A stretch of DNA of 64,000 nucleotides from Perilla frutescens. Lineage: Eukaryota > Streptophyta > Magnoliopsida > Lamiales > Lamiaceae. The DNA lies in assembly GCA_026008535.1 (NCBI GenBank), contig BRKX01000002.1:84501-148500 (forward strand), in the 5' to 3' direction. Every line of letters starts with the position of its first letter. Position 1 is the stretch's first letter. The notes beneath the pieces are model-generated. The model had not been told where the DNA came from and did no database searches. It saw nothing but the letters and a program-made list of their open reading frames with translations. Shown piece by piece: positions 52,261 to 61,035 of this stretch. A program made the translations under genes and the position numbers.

Positions 52261-55200
52261 TATAGCCGTTTTACTGACGGCTACCAGAAAACGGGGCCAA
52301 ATCTGGCCACCGGCCAAAGGGGTACCCCTTTAGGCGAGCTTGAAAATTTAATTTTTCCAAAAATGGACGGATTAGGCATATATAGTCATAAAGTTGGATT
52401 TAAAATTGACTCTAGTGTTCAAAATTGCTTGACTCAATGAAAAACCCGACGTTCACCCCAATCCCTACATAAGAGGTGACGGTTTTGGAAATCAACTTGA
52501 TAATCAACTAGAGGTTGAATCAAATAGGGTGTCTTTTGTTTTGACTTTTGGTAGGGGATATATTTGAGTTAGGAATCCAACGCAACAAGAATCACGGGTA
52601 AAGTTTACCTCTGGAGAGAGTTATAGCCGTTTTACTGACGGCTGCCAGAAAACGGGGCTAAATCTGGCAACCAGCCAAAAGGGTACCCCTTTGGGCGGGC
52701 TTGAAAAATTAATTTTTTCAAAAGTGGACAGATTAGGCATATACAGTCAAATGGTTAGATTCAATATTGACTCTAATGTTCAAAATTGCTGGACTCAATG
52801 AAAAACGCGACGTTCACCCCGATCCCTACATAAGAGGCGACGGTTGTCGAAATCAACTTGATAATTACCTAGAGGTTAACTCAAAAGAATTTTCTTCTGT
52901 TTGAACTTTTTATAGGGTATATATTTGAGTTAGGAATCCAACGCAACAAGAATCACGAGTAAAGCTTACCTGTGGAGAGAGTTATAGCCGTTTTACTGAC
53001 GGCTGACAGAAAACAGGGCCAAATCTGGCCACCGGCCAAAGGGGGTACACCTTTGGGCGGGCTTGAAAATTTGATTTTTCCAAAAATAGACGGATTAGAC
53101 ATATATAGTCATATGGTTTGATTCATAATTGACTCTAGTGTTCAAAATTGCTGGATTCAATGAAAAACCCGATCTTCACCCCGATCCCTACATAAGAGGC
53201 GACGGTTGTGGAAATTAACTTGATAATCACCTAGAGGTTGACTCAAAAGGATTTTCTTCTATATGAACTTTTCGTAGGGTAGATATTTGAATTAGGAATC
53301 CAACGCAACAAGAATCACGAGTAAAGATTACCTTTGGAGAGAGTTGTAGCCGTTTTTACTGACGGCTGACAGAAAACGGGCCAAATCTGGACACCGGCCA
53401 AAGGGGTACCCCTTTAGGCGAGCTTGGAAATTTGATTTTTCCAAAAATGGACGGATTAGACATATATAGTCATATGGTTGGATTCATAATTGACTCTAGT
53501 TTTCAAAATTGCTTGGCTCAATGAAAAACCCGACGTTCTCCCCGATCCCTACATAAGAGGTGACGGTTGTGGAAAACAACTTGATAATCACCTAGAGGTT
53601 GAGTCAAAAGTAGTTTTTACCGTTTGAAATTTTTATAGGGTACATATTTGAGTTATGAATTCAACGCAACAAGAATCATGGGTAAAGCTTACCTGCGGAG
53701 AGAGATATAGCCGTTTTACTGACGGCTGCCAGAAAACGGGGCCAAATCTGGCCCCCGGCCAAAGGGGTACCCCTTTGGGCAGGCTTGAAAATTTGATTAT
53801 TTTTCAAAAGTTGATGGATTAGGCATATATAGTTATATGGTTTGATTCATAATTGAGTCTGGTGTTCAAAAATGCTGGGCTCAATGAAAAACCTGATGTT
53901 CACCCCGATCCCTACATAAGAGGTGACGGTTGTGGAAATCAACTTGATAATCACCTAGATGTTGACTCAAAAGGAGTTACTTCCGTTTGAAATTTTTGTA
54001 GGCTAGATATTTGAGTTAGGAATCCAACGCAACAAGAATCATGGGTAAAGCTTACCTGTGGAGAGAGTTATAGCCGTTTTACTGACAGCTGCTTGGAAAA
54101 ACGGGGACAAATCTGGCCACCGGCCAAAGGGGTACCCCTTTGGGCGGCCTTGCAAATTTGATTTTTTCAAAAGTGGACGAATTAGGCATATGTTGTCATA
54201 TGGTTTGATTCATAATTTACTCTAGTGTTCAAAAATGCTGGACTCAATGAAAAACCCGACGTTGACCTCGATCCCTACATAAGAGGCGACGGTTGTGGAA
54301 ATCAACTTGATAATCACCAAGAGGTCGAGTAAAAAGGAGTTTCTTCCATTTGAAATTTTTGTAGAGTAGATATTTGAGTTAGGAATCCAACGCAATAAGA
54401 ATCACGGGTAAATCTTACCTGTAGAGAGAGTTATAGCCGTTTTACTGACGGCTGCCAGAAAACAGGGCAAAATCTGCCCACCGGCCAAAAGGGTACCCCT
54501 TTGGGCGGGCGTGAAAATTTGATTTTTTCAAAAATGGACGGATTAGGCATAAATAGTCATATGGTTTGATTCATAATTGAGTCTAGTGTTCAAAATTGCT
54601 GGACTTAATGAAAAACCCGACGTTCACCCCGATCCCTACATAAGACGTGACGGTTGTGGAAATCAACTTGATAATCACCTAGAGGTTGACTCAAAAGGAG
54701 TTTCTTCCGTTTGAACTTTTTATAGGGTAGATATTTGAGTTACGAATCCAACGCAACAAGAATCACGGGTAAAGCTTACCTGTGGAGAGAGTTATAGCCG
54801 TTTTACTGACGGCTGCCAGAAAACGGGGCCAAATCTGGCCACCGGCCAAAGGGGTACCCCTTTGGGCGGCTTGAAAATTTAATTTTTTCAAAAGTGGACG
54901 GATTAGGCATATGAAGTCATATGGTTTGATTCATAATTGACTCTAGTGTTCAAAAATGCTGGACTCAATGAAAAACCCCACGTTCACCCTGATCCCTACA
55001 TAAAGGTGATGGTTGTGGAAATTAACTTGATAATCACCTACAGGTTGACTCAAAAGGAGTTTCTTTCGTTTGAACTTTTTGTAGGGTAGATATTTAAGTG
55101 AGGAATCCAACACAATAAGAATCACGGGTAAATATTATCTGTGGAGAGAATTATAGCCATTTTACTGACGGCTGCGAGAAAATGGGGCCAAATCAGGCCA

Positions 55201-56360
55201 CCGGCCAAAGAGGTACCCCTTTGGTCGGGTTTGAAAATTTTATTTTTTCAAAAGTGGACGGATTAGGCATATATAATCATATGGTTTCACTCATAATTGA
55301 CTCTAGTGTTCAAAAATGCTGGACTCAATGAAAAACCCGACGTTCACCCCGATCCCCATATAAGAGTTGACGGTTGAGAAAATCAACTTGGTAACCACCC
55401 AGAGGTTGACTCAAAACGAGTTTCTTACATTTTGACTTTTTATAGAGTATATATTTGAGTTAGAAATCCAACGCAATAAGAATCATGGGTAAAGCTTTCT
55501 TGTGGAGTGAATTATAACCATTTTACTGACGGTTGCCAGAAAACGGGGCAAAATCAGGCCACCGGCCAAAGAGGTACCCTTTTGGGTGGGCTTGAAAATT
55601 TGATTTTTTCAAAAGTGGATGGATTAGGTATATATAGTCATATGGTTTGATTAATAATTGACTCTATTTTTCAAAAATGTTAGACTCAATGAAAACCCGA
55701 CGTTCACCCCGATCACTACATAAGAGTTGACGGTTGTGGAAATCAACTTGATAATCATCTTGAGATTGACTCAAATGAGTTTCTTCCATTTTGACTTTTT
55801 GTAGGGTACATATTTGAATTAGGAATCCAACGCAATAAGAATGACAGGTAAAGCTTACATGTGGAGAGAGTTATAGCCATTTTATTAACGGCTGCCAGAA
55901 AACGGGGTCAAATCTGGCCACCGACCAAAGGGGTACAACTTTGGGCGGGCTTGAAATTTTTTTTTTCAAAACTGGACAAATTAGGCATCATATGGTTTGA
56001 TTCATAATTGACTCTAGTGTTCAAAAATGCTGGACTCAATGAAAAACCTGACGTTCACCCCGATCCCTACATAAGAAGTGACAGTTGTGGAAATCAACTT
56101 GATAATCACCTAGAGGTTGACTCAAAAGGAGTTTATTCCGTTTGAATTTTTTGTAGGGTAGATATTTGAGTTAGGAATCCAACGCAACAAGAATCACGGG
56201 TAAAGCTTACCTGTGGAGAGAGTTATAGCTGTTTTTTACTGACGGCTGCCAGAAAACGGGACCAAATCTAGCCACCGGCCAAAGGCGTACCCCTTTGGGC
56301 GGCCTTGAAAATTTGAATTTTTCAAAAGTGGACGGATTAGGTATATATAGTCATATGTTT

Positions 56361-56978
56361 TGAATTCTTGATTACCATTTATACATGTTAGTCGATTAAT
56401 TTGATGTACTCATCGGAGAATGATTAATTGATAGAAACATAGAAATTAGGTTATATATGCTTAGAAGTACCGACCCAGTGAACAAGTAATGCATAGGGTT
56501 GAATAAATCTTCATGTACTAGATTAGAAGTAATGACATATGTGAAGAACTGACCAAGTGAAGTGTGTGTTCATTATATCTATGTTATGGTGTGTGCCTTT
56601 AAAAGCAGTCTCATAACAAATCAGTGATTACCCACAATTGATTTATTAAAGAGTAAAGTCGGGTTGTAAGAATTAATGAGTATTAATAAATGAAATAGTA
56701 ATCTCGTTCCCCTGAAACCTAGGCATGTGTCTATTGATAAGTTATTTGTTTTATTTGTTATTTTATTTGTTGTTTTAGTTGTTTTAATTATCCTCTCTTA
56801 CCTGCGTTTATAGTGTGTAGATATTAGTTTAGTATCTGTGTTTTAGAACGTGAGAATTACAGTCGTTGTGGGATACGATACTCTTACTCACCTAAGTATT
56901 ATGATAGCACTGTGCACTTGCGGTACAATTATTTATTAATAAATAGCGTGCTAATAGAATTATAGGGTAGACTATTGG
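56361..56978 (+). mobile_element. U5-like fragment of another LTR at the right array edge
   Basis: No frame is present. A T/G-rich stretch at 56,740-56,800 is followed by GTGGGATACGATACTC (about 56,868) and TGTGCACTTGCGGT (about 56,911). This order is typical of the last part of Tat/Athila-type LTRs. It resembles the order of elements at 2035-2155 on the left side but is not the same sequence, so a related rather than identical element is implied. No LTR start is visible: satellite meets it at about 56,360. The fragment is cut at 56,978 by the next insertion and resumes at 61,392. Confidence 0.45.
56974..56978 (+). other. Target-site duplication (left copy) of the solo LTR
   Basis: ATTGG here is repeated exactly at 61387-61391, on the other side of the solo LTR. 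Five bases is the usual Ty3/gypsy duplication length. Confidence 0.8.
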
Positions 56979-57595
56979 TATAATGCCCCAAACTACTCCG
57001 TTTGGCCACGTCACTTAACATACAGTTTACTTACTTATATTTGTGTGCTTATTTTAAATTGATCGGATGCTAAGGTCAAACTACATTATGAGGAATGACA
57101 TCATAATTCCAAAATACAAATTTTTCACAATTATAACATGCAACCTATCGAATCTACACTATCACACAACATAGTATTTAAATGGAAGCATTGCATAGGC
57201 CCATCCACATCAATTATACAATTATCTAACTTATCGGGCTCATAGGTCTTACACAACCCGCCCATCTAGCACTCTAGTTTAGCCATCATAATATAGGGGT
57301 TCAACAATATAATTCGCACATAGAAGGCTCCAAGGTCGAATGACCCGCCTTTAAAATGTTTTGTATAATATCAAGTTAAATACATCATAACTACAAAATA
57401 GGGCTATAATACATCCTCAATGATCATTGATCATAAAAACAAAAGGAGAATGATCAATGTAATATTAATAGTATGAGTATTTCAAAAGAAGAGCATGCAA
57501 AAATAAACATAAGCTTGTGGGGGTTTCTCTTGTGTTCACAGCGCTCCTACTCCAGCCTCAACTCCTCAACCTGAAATTCATTGAATGAATAGGGT

Positions 57596-57600
57596 GAGTA
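57596..57600 (+). other. Target-site duplication (left copy) of the nested element
   Basis: GAGTA here pairs with GGGTA at 59677-59681, five bases with one mismatch. Removing the insert joins the solo LTR as AAATACTCACC (minus strand), which reads as continuous LTR sequence. Confidence 0.7.
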
Positions 57601-57954
57601 TGATAGAGTTAAAGGTGGAATTACTTAAGAGAAATCAAATAAACTGAAATAGAATGAAACTCAGAGGACAAAACCTCAGGCCAAAGCCTGCCCAAGCGTA
57701 AAGCGCCGATCAGGAAGAAACTTCCGGCCAAAGCCAAACGGCTCCCTTAGTCTAATGATCCTTTGATGCCCTAAATGACTCCAAACCTAGTACTTAAATA
57801 ATAAAAGGCTAGGGCTCCATAAACAAAAGCCCGACCCATTACTCTATTCTAACCTAATTATCTTAACATAAATAACTTAATTAAACTAAGGAAATAAAGA
57901 TAATAATTATAAATATAAAATAAATAAGATTGCTGCAGGAACCGATGTGTAACA
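57601..57954 (-). repeat. 3' LTR of the nested element
   Basis: This is the downstream LTR in the minus reading, starting TGTTACACATCGG at 57954 and ending ACTCTATCA at 57601. It aligns without gaps to the other LTR and differs at seven bases. Confidence 0.92.
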
Positions 57955-57967
57955 ATTCTCGCCTCGT
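57955..57967 (-). other. Polypurine tract of the nested element
   Basis: On the minus strand ACGAGGCGAGAAT directly precedes the 3' LTR's TGTTACAC. In Ty3/gypsy chromoviruses the end of the pol frame commonly overlaps this tract, as it does here (peptide LNEARIVT). Confidence 0.7.
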
Positions 57968-57973
57968 TCAAAA

Positions 57974-57993
57974 CAGCCTTGTCCTCAAGGCTG
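57974..57993. repeat. Inverted repeat CAGCCTTG-TCCT-CAAGGCTG, copy 1
   Basis: Two perfect 8-base arms flank a 4-base loop within the LEDKA coding remnant. An identical 20-base copy lies at 58463-58482, so the pol-end segment is present twice in this element. Confidence 0.85.
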
Positions 57994-58179
57994 GAAGTTG
58001 ACTTCAAAAGATGTCCCAAATTTAACGCATTATCTTGCCGGCTGAAAAAATTGCAACTCTCCACCTCAAGTAGACAACACGATGTTGCAGTCCCAAAACA
58101 GAAAATTCAAGAAGGCCAGACGACTCAAATAATAAGAGGAAACTGGCAAGCGGGTGTCGGTAATAGGCAAGCTCCTTAC

Positions 58180-58233
58180 GATTCATTGAATCCTTCTCGA
58201 AAGCACGACTCATTGAATCCTTCTCAAAAGCAT
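58180..58233 (+). repeat. Tandem duplication, 2 x 27 bp
   Basis: GATTCATTGAATCCTTCTC and GACTCATTGAATCCTTCTC begin the two adjacent 27-bp units (58180-58206 and 58207-58233), which differ at only a few positions. Confidence 0.9.
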
Positions 58234-58259
58234 GAATCTGCACCATAAAATCCGGCGCA

Positions 58260-58361
58260 GCCGCAACCTCGAAAACTCTACCATATTTAAACTCAGTCCT
58301 CTTTAAAGTGGCCGCAACCTTTAGAGCTCTAGCATGTTTAACCCCAGCTCTCTTCAAAGCA
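58260..58361 (+). repeat. Diverged tandem duplication, 2 x 51 bp
   Basis: GCCGCAACCT starts at 58260 and again at 58311. The two 51-bp units share the order CTCTA-CAT-TTTAA-C-C-CTCTTTAAAG with many substitutions. The unit length equals that of the cleaner duplication at 58531-58632. Confidence 0.7.
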
Positions 58362-58462
58362 TTTTCCTCGGTCATATTTCCATTGGTCCCTTCTTCATCA
58401 TTCTCAGTTGCGTCAGTTATTGACCACTCAATTATCCTTCTGTCTGGCACCGCTGTCTGAAA

Positions 58463-58482
58463 CAGCCTTGTCCTCAAGGCTG
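58463..58482. repeat. Inverted repeat CAGCCTTG-TCCT-CAAGGCTG, copy 2
   Basis: Identical to the 20 bases at 57974-57993. The minus reading around it gives SSLEDKAVSDSG, a second, internal copy of the pol terminus that is not next to an LTR. Confidence 0.85.
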
Positions 58483-58530
58483 CTAGACGATGACAATTTG
58501 TTTTGCCTCTTGCTCGCCCTTTTGGAGGGG

Positions 58531-58632
58531 GATCATACTCATGCTTGAGGTCATCCTTCGTGTTGTTTCGTTGTCTGCTGGGATCATACTCATGCTTGAG
58601 GTCATCCTTCATCTTGCTTCGCCGTCTGCTGC
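58531..58632 (+). repeat. Tandem duplication, 2 x 51 bp
   Basis: GATCATACTCATGCTTGAGG starts at 58531 and at 58582. The adjacent 51-bp units are nearly identical, differing mainly in the CGTGTTGTTTCGTT versus CATCTTGCTTCGCC portion. Confidence 0.92.
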
Positions 58633-58657
58633 TCAAATGATCAAGTGAAAGATGCTT

Positions 58658-59294
58658 CTAGGTATATCGGTCAATAAAGCCGTATTTACCTCGATGCCCA
58701 TAAACTCCGTAAGATGTTGCAAACATTGGACGAGTAGCAGTGATTGTCGTCGATACACTAGCCAGACAAGCAACAGGAGTTGTAGATGATGAAAGACAAG
58801 GTAAAAAAGCAAAAGCCTTAGCTTGCTGTTGTAACTTTCCGCAGGTGTTGCATCCAGATTCCTTACCGTGACAACCATTACTATACTTTCTGGAAACAAT
58901 TTCACGTACCTCCTCCATATTAGAAGCATCCAAAGAAGTATTGCCCGAAACATGATGAGTGAAACAAGCATTATCCCTTAGAGGTGCTGATGTCACTGTT
59001 GGGATGAGAACAGGGGAAGGAGCGGGTACTGACTCAAGCGAAGTCAAGGCTGCGGGGGCTATTTTGGTGTGAGTCTGGCTGGCTGCAAGGCCTGTTTTAA
59101 CACGAGCCTCGTTGGCAGGAACAACAGAGAATGTTGTACCTACATCATCTGGAAGAACCAATCCTTTCTCGAGGAGTTGTATGATACGATCTATGGATTT
59201 CTCAGATTTCTCGAATTGGTGTCTCATTTTCTATCTTGTCCAGACGTGTCTCTATCAAAGTTGGATCATCACCTTTCTCTATCGTCTTCTCCAT
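58658..59294 (-). pseudogene. Gag-like N-terminal remnant of the nested element, frameshifted
   Basis: An ATG at 59294, just after the primer-binding site, opens MEKTIEKGDDPTLIETRLD but stops after about 30 codons. A second frame from 59227 in another phase stays open for 189 codons. It begins with a charged, probably helical segment (EKSEKSIDRIIQLLEKG) and continues with serine/threonine- and proline-rich sequence plus a Cys-rich patch (GCHGKESGCNTCGK) that is not a proper CCHC knuckle. Position and the helical start fit the beginning of a Ty3/gypsy gag. The frame break and missing capsid motifs argue against function. Confidence 0.45.
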
Positions 59295-59301
59295 CTTTCG
59301 A

Positions 59302-59319
59302 ATCCGGCAGGTCGGACCA
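59302..59319 (-). other. Primer-binding site of the nested element, complementary to tRNA-Tyr 3' end
   Basis: Three bases inside the 5' LTR the minus strand reads TGGTCCGACCTGCCGGAT. The + strand therefore reads as the 3' end of a tRNA, and TTCGAATCCGGCAGGTCGGA plus CCA (59297-59319, 23 bases) agrees with the T-loop, T-stem and acceptor end of plant tRNA-Tyr as I know it. The match extends past the usual 18 bases. Most plant Ty3/gypsy elements use initiator Met or other tRNAs. Confidence 0.75.
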
Positions 59320-59322
59320 ATT

Positions 59323-59676
59323 TGATAGAGTTAAAGGTGGAATTACTTAAGAGAAATCAAATAAACTGAAATAGAATGAAACTCAGAGGACAAAACCTCA
59401 GGCGGAAGCCTGCCCAAGCGCAAAGCGCCGATCAGGAAGAAACTTCCTGCCAAAGCCAAACGGCTCCCTTAGTCTAATGATCCTTTGATGCCCTAAATGA
59501 CTCCAAACCTAGTACTTAAATAATAAAAGGCTAGGGCTCCATAAACAAAAGCCCGACCCATTATTCTATTCTAACCTAATTATCTTAACATAAATAACTT
59601 AATTAAACTAAGAAAATAAAGATAATAATTATAAATATAAAATAAATAAGATTGCTGCAGGAACTGATGTGTAACA
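59323..59676 (-). repeat. 5' LTR of the nested element
   Basis: This is the upstream LTR in the minus reading, starting TGTTACACATCAG at 59676 and ending CTCTATCA at 59323. It is 354 bp long, as is its partner. Confidence 0.92.
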
Positions 59677-59681
59677 GGGTA
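59677..59681 (+). other. Target-site duplication (right copy) of the nested element
   Basis: GGGTA, the partner of GAGTA at 57596-57600 with one mismatch. Confidence 0.7.
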
Positions 59682-59894
59682 TTTAACAACATACTCAGTG
59701 GGGAACACTGGAAACAGTTATAGCTAATTGCACAAGTGAAAATATAACATATGGATACTTCTTTTCTTTTATGGAGACTAGCCTCAACCCCGTAGGGTCC
59801 AAACATCATGATGCCCCTGTTAATAAACATCTTTGGCCATGTAGGGATGCCCGCAAGCTTATTATCCCCCAGGGAGGACATTAACAAGTCTATA

Positions 59895-59960
59895 TTGATC
59901 CCGAAGGACCTCTTTATTGACCCCGAAGGATCTCTTTGTCGACCTCGAAGGATCTCTTTC
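59895..59960 (+). repeat. Short tandem repeat, 3 x 22 bp, in the solo LTR
   Basis: Three adjacent units share the form TTGAYCCCGAAGGAYCTCTTT (59895-59916, 59917-59938, 59939-59960). They lie in the 5' two-thirds of the solo LTR and have no evident function. Confidence 0.9.
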
Positions 59961-60832
59961 ATTTCACCGGTCCGAAGACCCTTCATACTTATACAATCAA
60001 AGTACAACAATAACTATAACTTTACACATGTTCACAGTTTAGAGTTACCCCACCTTATGAGACGCTTTAAAAATCCTTTCAACCTTGAAATACTCCTTTG
60101 CTGTGCACAAGTTGTCCACCTCGAGCCCCAATACGTCGCCTAGCATCTTTAAATCCCTTTTTCATTTTAGATGTCGAGTTATACAATTATTTCATAATTT
60201 TGACCAAACACATGCTTTACATGCCTTAAGGTTTACATACATATCCACATACACAACCATGGATATACAAGCTCATACTACGATTTTGGACTCAAAATAC
60301 ACATTAAAACTCTTTATGACATTTAATCGAACACGTTACGTGCACCCATTTAAACCACAAGAACAAGACTCAATTTAAATCCTTTGAACTCATAATTTCC
60401 AACACATGAACCTCTATCCTAGGGCTCTAACATACATAAACATCAACTTCATACAACCATCATAACACCTCCAACCAAACACCAACATATTAAGGGGAAA
60501 TTAGGGCAAAAATCCAAACCCTAGCAATAATGAACCATAGGGATTCGATATAACTTCACATATAGCTTCAAGAATGTAAATAAATCATATGTTCAAGATA
60601 TCAAGGCAAGAGGATCAATGAAATTGAAAACCTTAAATTTTGGGCATAAACCCTAGATTCAAATCAACATGAAAATGGTGTTTAATCACCAAGATGAAGA
60701 GGGTATTAAGTTACCTTGGTTGATGGATGATGATGGGAGAATCTACTTCAAAACTTGAAGAATTTCTTGAGAGGATTGGGAGGAAATCGCACAAGTAGAA
60801 GAAAGAAATGAAGATGAAATGTGTGAAGTGTG

Positions 60833-60842
60833 GTATTTAAAG
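60833..60842 (-). promoter_or_regulatory. TATA-like box of the solo LTR
   Basis: CTTTAAATAC on the minus strand is followed about 30 bases later by a pyrimidine-rich leader and, near 60715, by AAGGTAACTT, which resembles a splice donor. The order U3, TATA, leader fits a Del/Tekay LTR promoter. Activity is not implied. Confidence 0.4.
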
Positions 60843-60924
60843 GATGGAATTTCTGAAACGAGGCGCGGCCTGGGGGGTTGCGCTCGAGCCAAAGAAAAAC
60901 AACTCCCTGAAGTGGTGTCACACG

Positions 60925-61035
60925 ACCCAACCTGCTCGAGACCGTGTGCCAAGGGGCCTGCGGCGCGACCTAGAGGCGCAACCTCCTCCAGGCCGTGTGC
61001 CAAGGGGTCTGCAACACGACCTCGAGCCGGTGGTT
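60925..61035 (+). repeat. GC-rich direct duplication of about 60 bp in the U3 part of the solo LTR
   Basis: CCGTGTGCCAAGGGG occurs at about 60942 and about 61002, followed each time by a C/G-rich segment with GCGACC or ACGACC. The area is much richer in G+C than its surroundings, as in U3 regions of large Ty3/gypsy LTRs. A 134-codon + strand frame across it is most likely a by-product of low stop density. Confidence 0.6.

Larger units (their letters stand above)
2190..56360 (+). repeat. Satellite DNA array, monomer about 361 bp, about 150 head-to-tail copies
   Basis: A unit of 360-361 bp repeats without interruption for about 54.2 kb. It can be phased on 'gactctagtgttcaaaaatg' (for example about 2527, 2887, 3249, 3609). 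All monomers have the same orientation and no foreign insertion was seen. In order a monomer carries GACTCTAGTGTTC, then CCGATCCCTACATAAGAGG, then GGAAATCAACTTGATAATC, a variable segment, GAGTTAGGAATCC (or GAGTAACGAATCC), a short GCCGT/ACGGC inverted repeat, GGCCAAATCTGGCCACC, the palindrome around GGTACC, CAAAAATTTGATTTTTTC, and ATATGATCATAT. The period is not a multiple of three and stops recur, so it is non-coding. Several plant centromeric and heterochromatic satellites have monomers of 320-370 bp, roughly two nucleosomes. Chromosomal location is not determinable here. Confidence 0.98.
47701..56360 (+). repeat. Satellite array, diverged right-edge subfamily
   Basis: About 24 monomers differ consistently from the rest: GACGGTTGTGGAAATC, AGAGGTTGACTCAAAAGG, TTCTTCCGTTTGAACTTTTTG, CTTGAAAATTTG, TATATAGTCATATGGTTTG and ATAATTGACTCTAGTG. 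Despite this, the GCCGT inverted repeat, GGCCAAATCTGGCCACCGG and the GGTACC region remain mostly intact. Monomers differ from each other more than in the core. Pieces at 47.86-48.48 kb recur about 2,525 bp further on (seven monomers). The array ends near 56,360, inside a monomer after TATAGTCATATG. Confidence 0.88.
57955..58064 (-). pseudogene. Remnant of the C-terminal end of a Ty3/gypsy pol polyprotein
   Basis: The minus reading gives SSLEDKAVLNEARIVTH, which matches the typical tail after the integrase chromodomain in plant chromoviruses (pattern LEDKV-x-gG-IVT). Only this terminal peptide survives; the chromodomain itself and the rest of pol are absent. The frame runs on into the LTR and stops at 57858. 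It differs in phase from the upstream 204-codon frame, so the internal region is not one continuous polyprotein. Confidence 0.6.
58022..58636 (-). pseudogene. Open frame of 204 codons in the nested element, unrecognised
   Basis: The predicted peptide contains KDDLKHEYDP twice, produced by a 51-bp tandem duplication of the DNA, and a basic, alanine-rich middle (KHARALKVAATLKR). I recognise no conserved domain, zinc knuckle or catalytic motif. The frame partly reads through the second LEDKA segment in a different phase, where it gives LAALRTRLFQ. It is most likely a chance frame in tandemly duplicated non-coding or scrambled gag/pol DNA, though expression cannot be excluded. Confidence 0.35.
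57601..59676 (-). mobile_element. Non-autonomous Ty3/gypsy-derived LTR element, 2,076 bp, complete
   Basis: It has two 354-bp LTRs (57601-57954 and 59323-59676) bounded by TG...CA, differing at 7 positions (about 2%). Next to the 5' LTR is a primer-binding site, and next to the 3' LTR a purine-rich tract. The internal 1,368 bp has no protease, reverse transcriptase, RNase H or integrase core: it joins a gag-like start to the extreme C-terminal end of pol, with short tandem duplications between. It is therefore an internally deleted element that depended on an autonomous partner. The low LTR divergence indicates a fairly recent insertion, younger than the solo LTR it sits in. Confidence 0.92.

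Noticed and set aside
2190..56360. CRISPR-like array, because regular repeats alternate with variable segments
   Set aside because: The period is 361 bp, the variable segments are homologous variants of one another rather than unique spacers, and the setting is a plant nuclear genome.
59297..59319. A tRNA-Tyr gene
   Set aside because: Only the 3' end of a tRNA is present and it sits exactly where a primer-binding site is expected. There is no anticodon arm or 5' half.
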